Positions 1 through 5,583 are shown, counted from the first letter of the stretch. The stretch: 6,193 nucleotides of DNA from Alphaproteobacteria bacterium (GCA_014239005.1 JABAAA010000029.1:1-6193); one strand, 5' to 3'. A program made the numbers and translations. Notes: generated by a model from the sequence alone, not told the origin.

Positions 1-356
1 GCGGAAAAGTTCTCCGCGCCAACGCCCTCACCCCCCCTCCCGCCAGCGCGCCCAATATCTTGGCGCGAGAAACGATCAAACTCGCCTTCTTCGATCCCCC
101 CTACGCCACGAAAGAAGAAGTGGCGAACGCTGCCGCCGCCTTCGCCAAACAAGGATGGTTCGCCGAAGGTGCGCTCCTCGTCTTCGTACGCGCAACAACG
201 CAAGAACCTCTGTTCGACTTGGAAGAAGAAATTTTTGCCCCCCTCGGCAACCTTTCCTCCTCCTCCACCCGCTTCCTCTTCTTCCGTTACGCTTCCGCAT
301 CTTGCGCCGCTTCCTCCCTGCAAGCTGCTTCCGCGCAAACAAGCGAACGCGCGTAA
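1..356 (+). CDS. rsmD: 16S rRNA (guanine-966-N2)-methyltransferase RsmD-like, C-terminal part (5' end outside window)
   Basis: The reading frame is open from base 3 to a TAA at 354-356, giving 117 visible residues, and it enters from outside the window. RsmD transfers a methyl group from S-adenosylmethionine to G966 of 16S rRNA during small-subunit assembly in the cytoplasm. The sequence shows the N6/N2-methyltransferase motif IV as FFDPPY (D31-P-P-Y34 of the visible part), then an Ala-rich helix and QGWFAEGALLVFV (compare GWL-x-x-GALVVVE in alphaproteobacterial RsmD), then a final strand TRFLFFRY. Two features differ from the family: the usual Glu after the hydrophobic strand appears as Arg (LVFVRA), and the usual tyrosine-glycine loop before the last strand is replaced by a serine run. 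About 25 residues follow the last strand, and this tail overlaps purN antiparallel. The catalytic N-terminal half is not visible, so another DPPY methyltransferase of the same fold remains possible. Confidence 0.72.
   Translation, partial: GKVLRANALTPPPASAPNILARETIKLAFFDPPYATKEEVANAAAAFAKQGWFAEGALLVFVRATTQEPLFDLEEEIFAPLGNLSSSSTRFLFFRYASASCAASSLQAASAQTSERA
255..266 (+). repeat. (TCC)4 trinucleotide run inside rsmD
   Basis: Four in-frame TCC codons encode Ser85-Ser88 of the visible RsmD part, just before the final strand TRFLFFRY. The tract lies outside the purN overlap, so only rsmD is affected. It occupies the place where RsmD proteins usually have a YG-x-T-type loop. Confidence 0.7.
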
Positions 357-940
357 TCTTCCAACACGCGCGGGTACAATCGATGCTCCAAAGCGAGCAC
401 ACGTCTTGCCAGGATTTCGGGCGAATCGTCTTCTCTTACATCCAACTTCTCCTGCCCCAGCACCTCTCCTGCGTCCAACTCCTCCGTGACGATGTGGACG
501 CTGCATCCGTGCTGCCGATGCCCTTCTTCGATTGCACGGCGATGCGTCTCCAGCCCGCGCAGCTTCGGCAGCAACGAAGGATGAATGTTGAGAACGCGCC
601 GCCGCCACCGCCCGACAAACCACGGCGAAAGCAGACGCTTGAACCCCGCAAGGCAAACGATCTCCACGCCCTGTTCACGCAACAGACGATCCATCTCCCG
701 CTCGGGTTTTTCTGTTCTCCGTTTGTCGTAAGCGACAACCTCGGTGGGGATTCCTGCCCTTTCTGCGATGCAGCGACCCTGCGCGTTGCTCTCGGCGATG
801 ACCAACACGATGGAAAAGGAACATTGAGGGTCTTGAGCAGCGCCGATCAATGCCTCAAGGTTCGACCCCCGCCCCGATACCAACACGGCGACGCGGCACT
901 TCCGCGCGGGCTTTTTTCTATCCGTCTTCTTGCCTTCCAA
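287..940 (-). CDS. purN: Phosphoribosylglycinamide formyltransferase (GAR transformylase) PurN
   Basis: PurN catalyses the third step of purine synthesis, moving a formyl group from 10-formyltetrahydrofolate to GAR to give FGAR in the cytoplasm. The 217-residue product carries the N-terminal strand VLVSGRGSNLEAL (GRGSNL 23-28, phosphate-binding loop), LAGFKRLLSP (97-106), NIHPSLLP (118-125) and ELDAGEVLGQ (154-163). The catalytic triad Asn118, His120 and Asp156 is complete. The LETH segment at 130-133 matches the usual GxxTH loop, although the preceding residues are KLRG rather than the common KYPG. The chosen start is a TTG at 940-938 with GGAAGG (951-946) five bases upstream; there is no Met before the GRGSNL motif. 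This start lies 14 bases after the purM stop, so the two are probably cotranscribed. About 25 charged or Ala-rich residues after LYPRVLEDYA form a tail that overlaps rsmD by 70 bases. Confidence 0.96.
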   Translation of the reverse strand: MEGKKTDRKKPARKCRVAVLVSGRGSNLEALIGAAQDPQCSFSIVLVIAESNAQGRCIAERAGIPTEVVAYDKRRTEKPEREMDRLLREQGVEIVCLAGFKRLLSPWFVGRWRRRVLNIHPSLLPKLRGLETHRRAIEEGHRQHGCSVHIVTEELDAGEVLGQEKLDVREDDSPEILARRVLALEHRLYPRVLEDYARSLVCAEAACREEAAQDAEA

Positions 941-954
941 CCTTGCCTTCCAAC
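929..954 (-). repeat. Perfect 13-bp tandem duplication at the purM/purN junction
   Basis: On the minus strand GTTGGAAGGCAAG occurs twice in direct succession (954-942 and 941-929), beginning immediately after the purM TAA (957-955). Copy 1 supplies the GGAAGG ribosome binding site and copy 2 the TTG start of purN. The TTG in copy 1 (953-951) is in another frame and reaches TAG at 920-918 after 11 codons. Confidence 0.9.
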
Positions 955-2040
955 TTAGTCTTGAAACTTGACGACGGGCTTGGCATCAGGATCGCCCGTG
1001 TCGCAAACAAGCCCGACCTCGACCACCTTCTCGTCCGCCGCAGCCTTGACAAACGCGTCGCGCTGGGCAGGAGGCACGGCGACGATGAGCCCCGCGCCGC
1101 AGTTGAACACACGACGCATCTCCGCTTCTGCGATCTGTCCCGCCTCTTGCAAGCGATCAAACACGGCAGGACGCTTGACGACACGCAGATCGATCTCTGC
1201 ACGCTGCCCGCGTTGCAAGATGCGCGACAGGTTGTCCCCGATCCCTCCGCCCGTGATATGCGCGATTCCCGACACCAGCCCTTGTTCGATCCACGGTGCG
1301 CAGATCTTGCTGTAGATGCGTGTCGGTTTCAGCAGGGCTTGGAGAAAATTCTTGTCCTTTTGGAGCGCGGGGTTTGCCTCCAGCACGGCATGCACGAGCG
1401 AAAAGCCGTTGGCATGCACGCCGCAAGAAGGAAGGGCAAACAACCTGTCGCCTTGCTTGACGTGTTGCTTGCGAAAGGGTGCGTCGCGCTCGACCGCCCC
1501 CAACGCAAAGCCCGCGATGTCGAAATCTCCTGCGCGATAGAATTTCGGCATCTGCGCGGTTTCTCCGCCGACCAGCGCACAACCCGCCGCTTCGCAACCC
1601 TCGGCGATTGATTCCATGATTTGTTTTTGCAAGCTCTGCAAGACGGACGAATAGGCGAAATAATCGAGAAATGCCACGGGACGCGCACCATGCGCGAGCA
1701 GGTCGTTCGCGCACATGGCGACCAAGTCGATGCCGATTCCTTGGCAAGACTGCGTGTTGATAGCAAGGCGAACCTTCGTGCCGACCCCGTCGCACGCCAT
1801 GACGAGAATCGGATCACGAAATCCTGCTGCCTTCAGGTCGCACTCTGCCCCGAACCCGCCGAGCGTGGAAAAAATTGGGTTGGAAAAAGATTTGGAAAAA
1901 GACTTGGAAAAAGACTTGGATTCGCTCGTGCGACGAGCCAACGGCGCAATCGTCTCTACGACAAAGCGGTTCGCTTCCTCGGTATCGACCCCCCCATCAT
2001 CGCGATAATTTAAACCTGAAAGGGATTCGTCCCTGTCCAT
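955..2040 (-). CDS. purM: Phosphoribosylformylglycinamidine cyclo-ligase (AIR synthetase) PurM
   Basis: PurM closes the imidazole ring, converting FGAM and ATP to AIR, the fifth purine-pathway step. The 361-residue product has the family landmarks in order: YRDDGGVDT (12-20), LGGFGAE (60-66), DGVGTK (84-89), GIDLVAMCANDLL (103-115), FLDY (124-127), GGETAQMP (158-165), an SCGVHANG loop, the HITGGGIGDN segment and FNCGAGLIVAVP near the C-terminus. The start ATG is 11 residues before the conserved YRD-GVD segment, so it fits the family, although no clear Shine-Dalgarno is visible upstream. Oddities are a 12-13 residue FSKS insertion between RRT and LGGFGA, and GGETAQMPK where GGETAEMPG is usual. 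It is first gene of the purM-purN unit and is divergent from the DUF2066 gene. Identification is secure. Confidence 0.97.
   Translation of the reverse strand: MDRDESLSGLNYRDDGGVDTEEANRFVVETIAPLARRTSESKSFSKSFSKSFSNPIFSTLGGFGAECDLKAAGFRDPILVMACDGVGTKVRLAINTQSCQGIGIDLVAMCANDLLAHGARPVAFLDYFAYSSVLQSLQKQIMESIAEGCEAAGCALVGGETAQMPKFYRAGDFDIAGFALGAVERDAPFRKQHVKQGDRLFALPSCGVHANGFSLVHAVLEANPALQKDKNFLQALLKPTRIYSKICAPWIEQGLVSGIAHITGGGIGDNLSRILQRGQRAEIDLRVVKRPAVFDRLQEAGQIAEAEMRRVFNCGAGLIVAVPPAQRDAFVKAAADEKVVEVGLVCDTGDPDAKPVVKFQD
1880..1920 (-). repeat. 12-bp tandem repeat (about 3.4 copies) inside purM
   Basis: On the plus strand the unit TTGGAAAAAGAC or TTGGAAAAAGAT occurs at 1880-1891, 1892-1903 and 1904-1915, with a partial TTGGA at 1916-1920. 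A further degenerate GGAAAAAATT lies just before it. In the purM frame each unit encodes Lys-Ser-Phe-Ser, giving the repeated FSKS segment at residues 42-54. The unit length is a multiple of three, so copy-number change would keep the frame. Confidence 0.93.
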
Positions 2041-2057
2041 CGGTGCAACTGGCAGGA

Positions 2058-2114
2058 TATTTCTCGTACCTCTAACCTATTTCTAGCACTAAACCCTTTA
2101 TTTTACACTAACCC
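2058..2114. repeat. Three imperfect direct repeats of 18-20 bp upstream of purM
   Basis: Units lie end to end at 2058-2077, 2078-2096 and 2097-2114. They share the pattern TATTTCT..(C/G)..ACT(A)AACC(C) on the plus strand, or GGGTTAGTG...AGAAATA read toward purM. The end of the array nearest purM is 18 bases from its start codon. It could be a regulator-binding array or decayed tandem duplication; sequence alone does not decide. Confidence 0.55.
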
Positions 2115-2130
2115 ATTTCTTCAAGAGGGG

Positions 2131-2159
2131 CTTACAAGGAATCGCGATCATGTTGAAAT
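2131..2159 (+). promoter_or_regulatory. Weak promoter candidate for the DUF2066-perM-hdaA unit
   Basis: CTTACA (2131-2136) and TGAAAT (2154-2159) are separated by 17 bases, and a TG sits in the extended -10 position (2151-2152). Each hexamer matches the sigma-70 consensus at four of six bases. If used, the leader to the 2303 start would be about 140 bases. This is a by-eye candidate only. Confidence 0.25.
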
Positions 2160-2173
2160 GGTAGGAATCCGTG

Positions 2174-2188
2174 TTTTGTTTTGTTTTG
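2174..2188. repeat. (TTTTG)3 pentanucleotide tract
   Basis: Three consecutive TTTTG units lie in the untranslated region ahead of the DUF2066 gene, followed by TT. The five-base unit would shift frame if translated, which supports placing the true start downstream of it. Confidence 0.75.
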
Positions 2189-2302
2189 TTGCCTGCTATT
2201 CTTCCCACCCTTGTCTTTGTCTCCCCTCTATGTCTATGGCAAAGTTATCCCCATCTTTTTAAGAGTATGTCGTGTTCCTATTGTATGATAGGGCTTTGCT
2301 CT

Positions 2303-3505
2303 ATGTATCGAAGAATTTCTGTCGTGTCGCTCCTCCCCCTTCGTTCCTTTCTTCGTCTTTCTTTTGCTGTCCTGCTCGCGCTGGCGTTGCTGCCTGCCCC
2401 TGCGATTGCGCAACAGAACCGTCTGGAAGAGGCGCTGTTCGTTTCGTTGCCTGTCCGCGTGAATGCGACCAGCGAAGCGGAAGGCAAGCAGAAAGCCGCG
2501 CAAATTGCGCTGCGCACCACTTTCGCCGAAGCGCTGCGACGTTTCGTCGTCGACGAAGAACGCGCACAACGTCTTGCGCGAAGCCTTTCAGAAAGACAGA
2601 TTCGTGCGCTCGGCGAAACGTTGATTGTCGAGGTCGAACACTTCGACGGCGAACGCTTCATCGGACAAGCCAGCGTCCGCTTCGTCTTGGAGAAACTCTT
2701 CGCGCGTCTGCACAAGGAAGGCTTGCAAGTTTCCTTCGCTGTCGCCCCCTCGTTCGTGCTGATTCCCGTCTTCGAGCGAGAAGGGACAACCGAGATGTGG
2801 CCGCCGCAAAACCTGTGGCTGAGCGCGTGGAAGACCGAAAACAAAAGCTGGCTTGTGCCGATCACGCCGATCGAAGCGACCGCCGCCGAAAGGCTCACTG
2901 TGCTCGACGCGGTCAAGGACTTGCAATCGATGCAAGCATCCCTGCTCGTCAAGCAGTATCGTGCACAAGGGATTGCACTCTTGCTGGCGACGACAGAAAG
3001 CGACGCAGACGATCCTTCTTCGCTCAAGCTGCATGTGAGCGGTCGGTTGCATCAACAGGGCTTTCCTGCCGAGCTGCCGCCCTTTTCCGTCGAGCTGGAA
3101 CACACAAGCGAGGACGCGTCCGACGTCGATCCCCTTTCCCTCCTGCTGGCACGCGCGCGCACGGAAGCTCTTGATCGTTTGAATCGCCTTTGGAAAGAAC
3201 AGACGGCGCACGCGGCAAAACGTCGCAGGTTGCGTATCGTCGCCGAACTGAATGCGCGCGAGGAGTGGAAAGATGTCGAGCGTGCGCTCTCTGCCACCCC
3301 GGAGCTCGTCGACTACGGCTTGCGAAGCCTTTCTGCCCGACAGGCACATGTCGTTGCACACCACTATGTCTCCAAGAGCCTGCTGAAAGTAGCGTTGACG
3401 CGACAAGGGCTGAAGGTTCGCTCCTTGAAGGACGGCGACCTCGCGGTCACCCTTCTTGTGCCTCAAGAAAGGGACGCTTCCTCCGCCGATTCTGCACTGC
3501 CATGA
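2303..3505 (+). CDS. DUF2066-family secreted protein of unknown function
   Basis: The 400-residue product starts with a signal peptide: basic n-region MYRR, a Leu/Ala-rich core at residues 19-33, and the signal peptidase I site Ala34-Ile35-Ala36 before QQN, so export to the periplasm is expected. The mature N-terminal part (about 40-145) has the FVSLPVRVNAT strand and an ALRTTFAEALRRFV helix typical of the DUF2066 start. This is followed by SFVLIPVFE (150-158) and MWPPQNLWLSAW (165-176), which match the family's VLVLPV...LW..NPW..AW signature. No catalytic residues are known for the family. The ATG at 2303 is chosen because it gives a normal signal peptide and has TAGGG nine bases upstream; in-frame ATGs at 2267 and 2285 and the GTG at 2171 would add hydrophobic, Cys-rich residues before it. 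It overlaps the next gene by ATGA. DUF2066 genes commonly sit beside AI-2E transporter and hdaA genes in alphaproteobacteria, as here; the biological role remains unknown. Confidence 0.85.
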   Translation: MYRRISVVSLLPLRSFLRLSFAVLLALALLPAPAIAQQNRLEEALFVSLPVRVNATSEAEGKQKAAQIALRTTFAEALRRFVVDEERAQRLARSLSERQIRALGETLIVEVEHFDGERFIGQASVRFVLEKLFARLHKEGLQVSFAVAPSFVLIPVFEREGTTEMWPPQNLWLSAWKTENKSWLVPITPIEATAAERLTVLDAVKDLQSMQASLLVKQYRAQGIALLLATTESDADDPSSLKLHVSGRLHQQGFPAELPPFSVELEHTSEDASDVDPLSLLLARARTEALDRLNRLWKEQTAHAAKRRRLRIVAELNAREEWKDVERALSATPELVDYGLRSLSARQAHVVAHHYVSKSLLKVALTRQGLKVRSLKDGDLAVTLLVPQERDASSADSALP

Positions 3506-4668
3506 CGCCAAAGGCAGAACGGACGAAAGCTCCTTCCGCACCGACAACGACAAGCCCGTCACGAGGCGCGCGCGCGCTGTGGTGGACGGCGTGGCTCTCA
3601 AGCCTCACCTTGCTCTATTTGTTGCTGGGCAACATGCTCGCGCCCTTCGTCTTCGCCTTCGTGCTGGCGTGGATGCTGAACCCGCTGTGTGCGCGCATCA
3701 CGAGGCATTTTTCCAAGATCGCCGCTCCCTCCTTCGCGCGTGCCATCGCAGCCTTGCTGCTGACATTGGCGCTGCTTGCGCTGCTCGTCCTGCTGCTTTC
3801 GGCAACCCTTCCCGCCCTGCTGCGCGAGACCCTAGAGCTGATGGCAGCCCTGCCGAACATCGCCACAACCCTTCAACACAAAGCGCAGCAGCTGACTTGG
3901 ATCCATCCATGGCAGCAGCTGCTGCTTTCGGCATGGGAAAGCGTGAAAGAGCTCAACCCGAAGCTGAATGGGGATCTCAATCTCGACGTGTTGAAAGCCC
4001 TTCCGCCGTGGAGCAGCCTTGCCCAACGAGCCTTGCCCCTGCTCTCGCAGGCGTTGCAGACGCTGACGCAACAAACCTCGTCGATCGTGGCGGCGCTGTC
4101 GTGGTTTGTCCTCGTGCCGTTTGCCACCTTCTACTTGCTGAAAGACTGGACGCAGGTGATGCAAGCCTGTCGCAAACGCATTCCGCACAGCGAAGAACAT
4201 CTTTTGGCACTCTTCCGCCGCATCGACGAGACGCTTTCGGCGCTGCTTCGCGGTCAAGCCGCCGTGCTCGGCACGATGGCCTTGTTCTACGCAACCCTGC
4301 TGTCGCTGACAGGGCTGCCCTACGGGTTTGCCATCGGCATCGCAGCAGGACTGGCGATGGTGCTGCCCTATGTCGGCACCCTGTTGGGAGCGGGCATCGC
4401 CCTCATCGTCGCCTACGCGCATGCGGGTTTCGCTCTTCCTCTACTGCTCACAGCCCTCGTCTTCGTTGCGGGACAACTGCTTGAAAGCTACTTTCTTACG
4501 CCGCGCTGGATCGGAAAGCGTGTCGGTTTGCATCCTCTGTGGGTCGTCTTCTTCGTTCTCGCCGGCGGCGAGATCGCGGGGTTCACAGGAATCCTGCTCG
4601 CCTTGCCCGTAGGCGCGACGATCCGAGCTGTCGTTGCGCACATCGACGAACACACGCGAAAACCTTGA
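3502..4668 (+). CDS. AI-2E family / PerM-type membrane transporter
   Basis: This is a 388-residue inner-membrane protein of the AI-2E exporter (formerly UPF0118, TqsA/PerM/YdiK) superfamily. Members have been linked to autoinducer-2 export and sodium/proton antiport, but the substrate here cannot be told. Membrane segments visible by hydrophobicity lie at about 26-42, 45-60, 80-105 and 193-215, with a dense cluster at about 253-380. A long soluble segment (about 106-190) separates the third and fourth, as is usual. Family signatures are LLKDW after the fourth segment, PYVG at 289-292, LTPRWIGKRVGLHPLWV from 332 and LAGGEIAGFTGILLALPV near the end. The ATG at 3502 overlaps the upstream TGA (ATGA) with no obvious Shine-Dalgarno, so translation is probably coupled to the DUF2066 gene. 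The frame stays open upstream to 3190, but that stretch is a shadow of the DUF2066 gene. Confidence 0.93.
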   Translation: MTPKAERTKAPSAPTTTSPSRGARALWWTAWLSSLTLLYLLLGNMLAPFVFAFVLAWMLNPLCARITRHFSKIAAPSFARAIAALLLTLALLALLVLLLSATLPALLRETLELMAALPNIATTLQHKAQQLTWIHPWQQLLLSAWESVKELNPKLNGDLNLDVLKALPPWSSLAQRALPLLSQALQTLTQQTSSIVAALSWFVLVPFATFYLLKDWTQVMQACRKRIPHSEEHLLALFRRIDETLSALLRGQAAVLGTMALFYATLLSLTGLPYGFAIGIAAGLAMVLPYVGTLLGAGIALIVAYAHAGFALPLLLTALVFVAGQLLESYFLTPRWIGKRVGLHPLWVVFFVLAGGEIAGFTGILLALPVGATIRAVVAHIDEHTRKP

Positions 4669-4676
4669 ACACAAAA

Positions 4677-4728
4677 CTTGCAAGCAAATTTTGCAAACAA
4701 TTCTTGTAAGCAAATTTTGTAAGCAACC
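4677..4728. repeat. 26-bp tandem repeat filling the spacer before hdaA
   Basis: Two abutting 26-bp units at 4677-4702 and 4703-4728 agree at 21 of 26 positions; four of the five differences are C/T changes and one is A/G. Each begins CTTGYAAGCAAATTTTG and continues with YAARCAA. Unit 1 contains the perfect palindrome CTTGCAAG (4677-4684), and GCAAATTTTGC is a near-palindrome. The tract occupies 52 of the 69 bases between the transporter stop and the hdaA start. No T-run terminator is present. Confidence 0.9.
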
Positions 4729-4737
4729 TTTGACAGA

Positions 4738-5568
4738 ATGGCACGAGTCGAGCAACAAAACCTGCCCCTGCCCGAGACGCAAGGCGAGGGGTTTGAAGAA
4801 CAACATTTTTTGCGCCTGCAAGCCAACCGCGACGCCTTCGACGCCTTGATCGCACGGCAAACTCCCTTGCCCGCGTCAGACGCCCGCAGCCTGCCGCGCG
4901 TCCAAGCCCTGTGCGGACCTGCAAAATGCGGCAAATCGCACTTGGGCGAGATATGGCGCACGCAAAGCGGTGCACGCGTACTCTCACCATCGTTGTTACA
5001 AAGCGTCCGCCATGTTCATGACTTGGACTTGGACTTGGACTTGTCTTTGACCGACAAGCCGTTGTGGCTGGATTTTTCTGCCGCCGAGGATCCCGCCCAA
5101 GGCATGACGCCAAGCTTGGAGCGCATGCTCTACACCCTCTACAACGAAGTGGTGCACAACGCGACGGGCTCTCTGTTGATCACGACGCGAAGCGAACCGA
5201 GCCGATGGCAATTTTCCCTACCCGACCTCCGCTCGCGCATGCGCGCGCTTACCCTCCACCGCATCACGGATCCGAGTTTTGATGACAGCGCGCGTTTGTT
5301 GGAGAAGATCTTCCGTACGCGCCAGCTGGAAGTGGACGCGCGCGTCTATGCCTATGTCCATCGTCGTATCGAGCGCAGCTTTCGCGCACACCACGCCGTT
5401 GCCGAAGCGTTAGACGCTCTGAGTATGACACACCAGCGCAAAATCACGCTGCCCTTCGTTGCGCGCCATCTCTCGCATGCCATGGCAAGCTTGCAAGCAG
5501 GTGCGCAAGAAAACTCGCGCGCCCCCTCTCCACTTCTCGATTCGTCCCCCGATTCGCCCCTCGATTAA
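4738..5568 (+). CDS. hdaA: DnaA-related regulatory ATPase HdaA (Hda homologue)
   Basis: HdaA works with the DNA-loaded beta clamp to stimulate hydrolysis of DnaA-bound ATP, which limits re-initiation of replication. The 276-residue protein has only an AAA+ region and lacks the DnaA DNA-binding domain. The N-terminal QQNLPL (6-11) resembles the clamp-binding QLSLPL of E. coli Hda. Walker A is GPAKCGKSH (60-68). The Walker B equivalent is LWLDF with Asp112, having Phe where DnaA has a second Asp. A sensor 1-like strand is SLLITTR, and box VII LPDLRSRM (161-168) places Arg167 as the probable arginine finger. The C-terminal LEKIFRTRQLEVDA, RRIERSF and ALDALSM segments match alphaproteobacterial HdaA. 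An Asp-Leu repeat (95-102) lies between Walker A and B, and the last residues come from a 12-bp tandem repeat. The ATG at 4738 has only a weak ribosome binding site. The usual alphaproteobacterial follower ppk is absent; nrdJ converges instead. Confidence 0.9.
   Translation: MARVEQQNLPLPETQGEGFEEQHFLRLQANRDAFDALIARQTPLPASDARSLPRVQALCGPAKCGKSHLGEIWRTQSGARVLSPSLLQSVRHVHDLDLDLDLSLTDKPLWLDFSAAEDPAQGMTPSLERMLYTLYNEVVHNATGSLLITTRSEPSRWQFSLPDLRSRMRALTLHRITDPSFDDSARLLEKIFRTRQLEVDARVYAYVHRRIERSFRAHHAVAEALDALSMTHQRKITLPFVARHLSHAMASLQAGAQENSRAPSPLLDSSPDSPLD
5020..5043 (+). repeat. (GACTTG)4 hexanucleotide tract in hdaA
   Basis: Four perfect in-frame GACTTG units encode Asp-Leu four times (residues 95-102), followed by SLTDKP. 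The tract lies in the variable segment between the Walker A helix and the Walker B strand. The unit length of six keeps the frame on expansion or contraction. Confidence 0.92.
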
Positions 5569-5580
5569 CCCCTGCGATTA
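5538..5580 (+). repeat. 12-13 bp tandem repeat spanning the hdaA stop codon
   Basis: Units begin CGATT at 5538 (CGATTCGTCCCC), 5550 (CGATTCGCCCCT), 5562 (CGATTAACCCCTG) and 5575 (CGATTAAC). The third unit contains the hdaA stop TAA (5566-5568). The first units encode the Ser/Pro/Asp tail ending SPDSPLD. Unit 4 runs up to the 3' end of nrdJ. Confidence 0.85.
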
Positions 5581-5583
5581 ACT

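Larger units (their letters stand above)
2041..2302. other. Divergent spacer between purM and the DUF2066 gene
   Basis: These 262 bases are AT-richer than the flanking genes and hold no convincing gene. A plus-strand frame is open from GTG 2171 into the DUF2066 gene, but its early residues do not resemble the family. The spacer holds three imperfect direct repeats at 2058-2114, a weak plus-strand promoter candidate at 2131-2159, a (TTTTG)3 tract at 2174-2188 and a palindrome ATCGCGAT at 2141-2148 (also present at 1999-2006 inside purM). I found no good sigma-70-like promoter for purM on the minus strand and no recognisable riboswitch fold by eye. Confidence 0.6.

Noticed and set aside
892..917. 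Possible intrinsic terminator on the plus strand (CGCGG-cactt-CCGCG, then cgggc and a T-run)
   Set aside because: The stem is only five pairs, the T-run begins five bases after it, and it lies inside purN antisense, about 540 bases past the end of rsmD. Coding constraint explains it better.
155..958. Long plus-strand open frame opposite purN
   Set aside because: Its translation is Arg/Pro/Leu-rich low-complexity sequence, typical of the antisense of a GC-rich gene, while purN on the other strand has complete family motifs.
850..1611. Plus-strand open frame opposite purM
   Set aside because: No recognisable family features, and it is wholly covered by secure purM coding sequence.
1999..2148. 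Two copies of the palindrome ATCGCGAT (1999-2006 and 2141-2148) as a paired operator
   Set aside because: One copy lies within purM coding sequence, and an 8-bp palindrome can recur by chance. Nothing else supports an operator.
2171..2302. N-terminal extension of the DUF2066 protein from GTG 2171 or ATG 2267/2285
   Set aside because: The added residues would precede a well-formed signal peptide, include a slippage-prone (TTTTG)3 tract, and have no good ribosome binding site. The 2303 start has TAGGG at suitable spacing.
3190..3501. Upstream extension of the transporter frame
   Set aside because: This part overlaps the DUF2066 coding sequence in another frame and has no transporter features. 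The ATG at 3502 in ATGA is the natural start.
2588..3601. Minus-strand 337-residue open frame opposite the DUF2066 gene
   Set aside because: Composition is that of an antisense shadow. The plus strand has a signal peptide, family motifs and ATGA coupling to the next gene.
3456..4484. Plus-strand 342-residue open frame within the transporter gene
   Set aside because: It is an Ala/Arg-rich alternative frame of the AI-2E gene, whose own frame gives clear membrane helices and signatures.
4677..4728. CRISPR-like repeat pair
   Set aside because: The units abut with no spacer, there are only two of them, and no cas gene is present.
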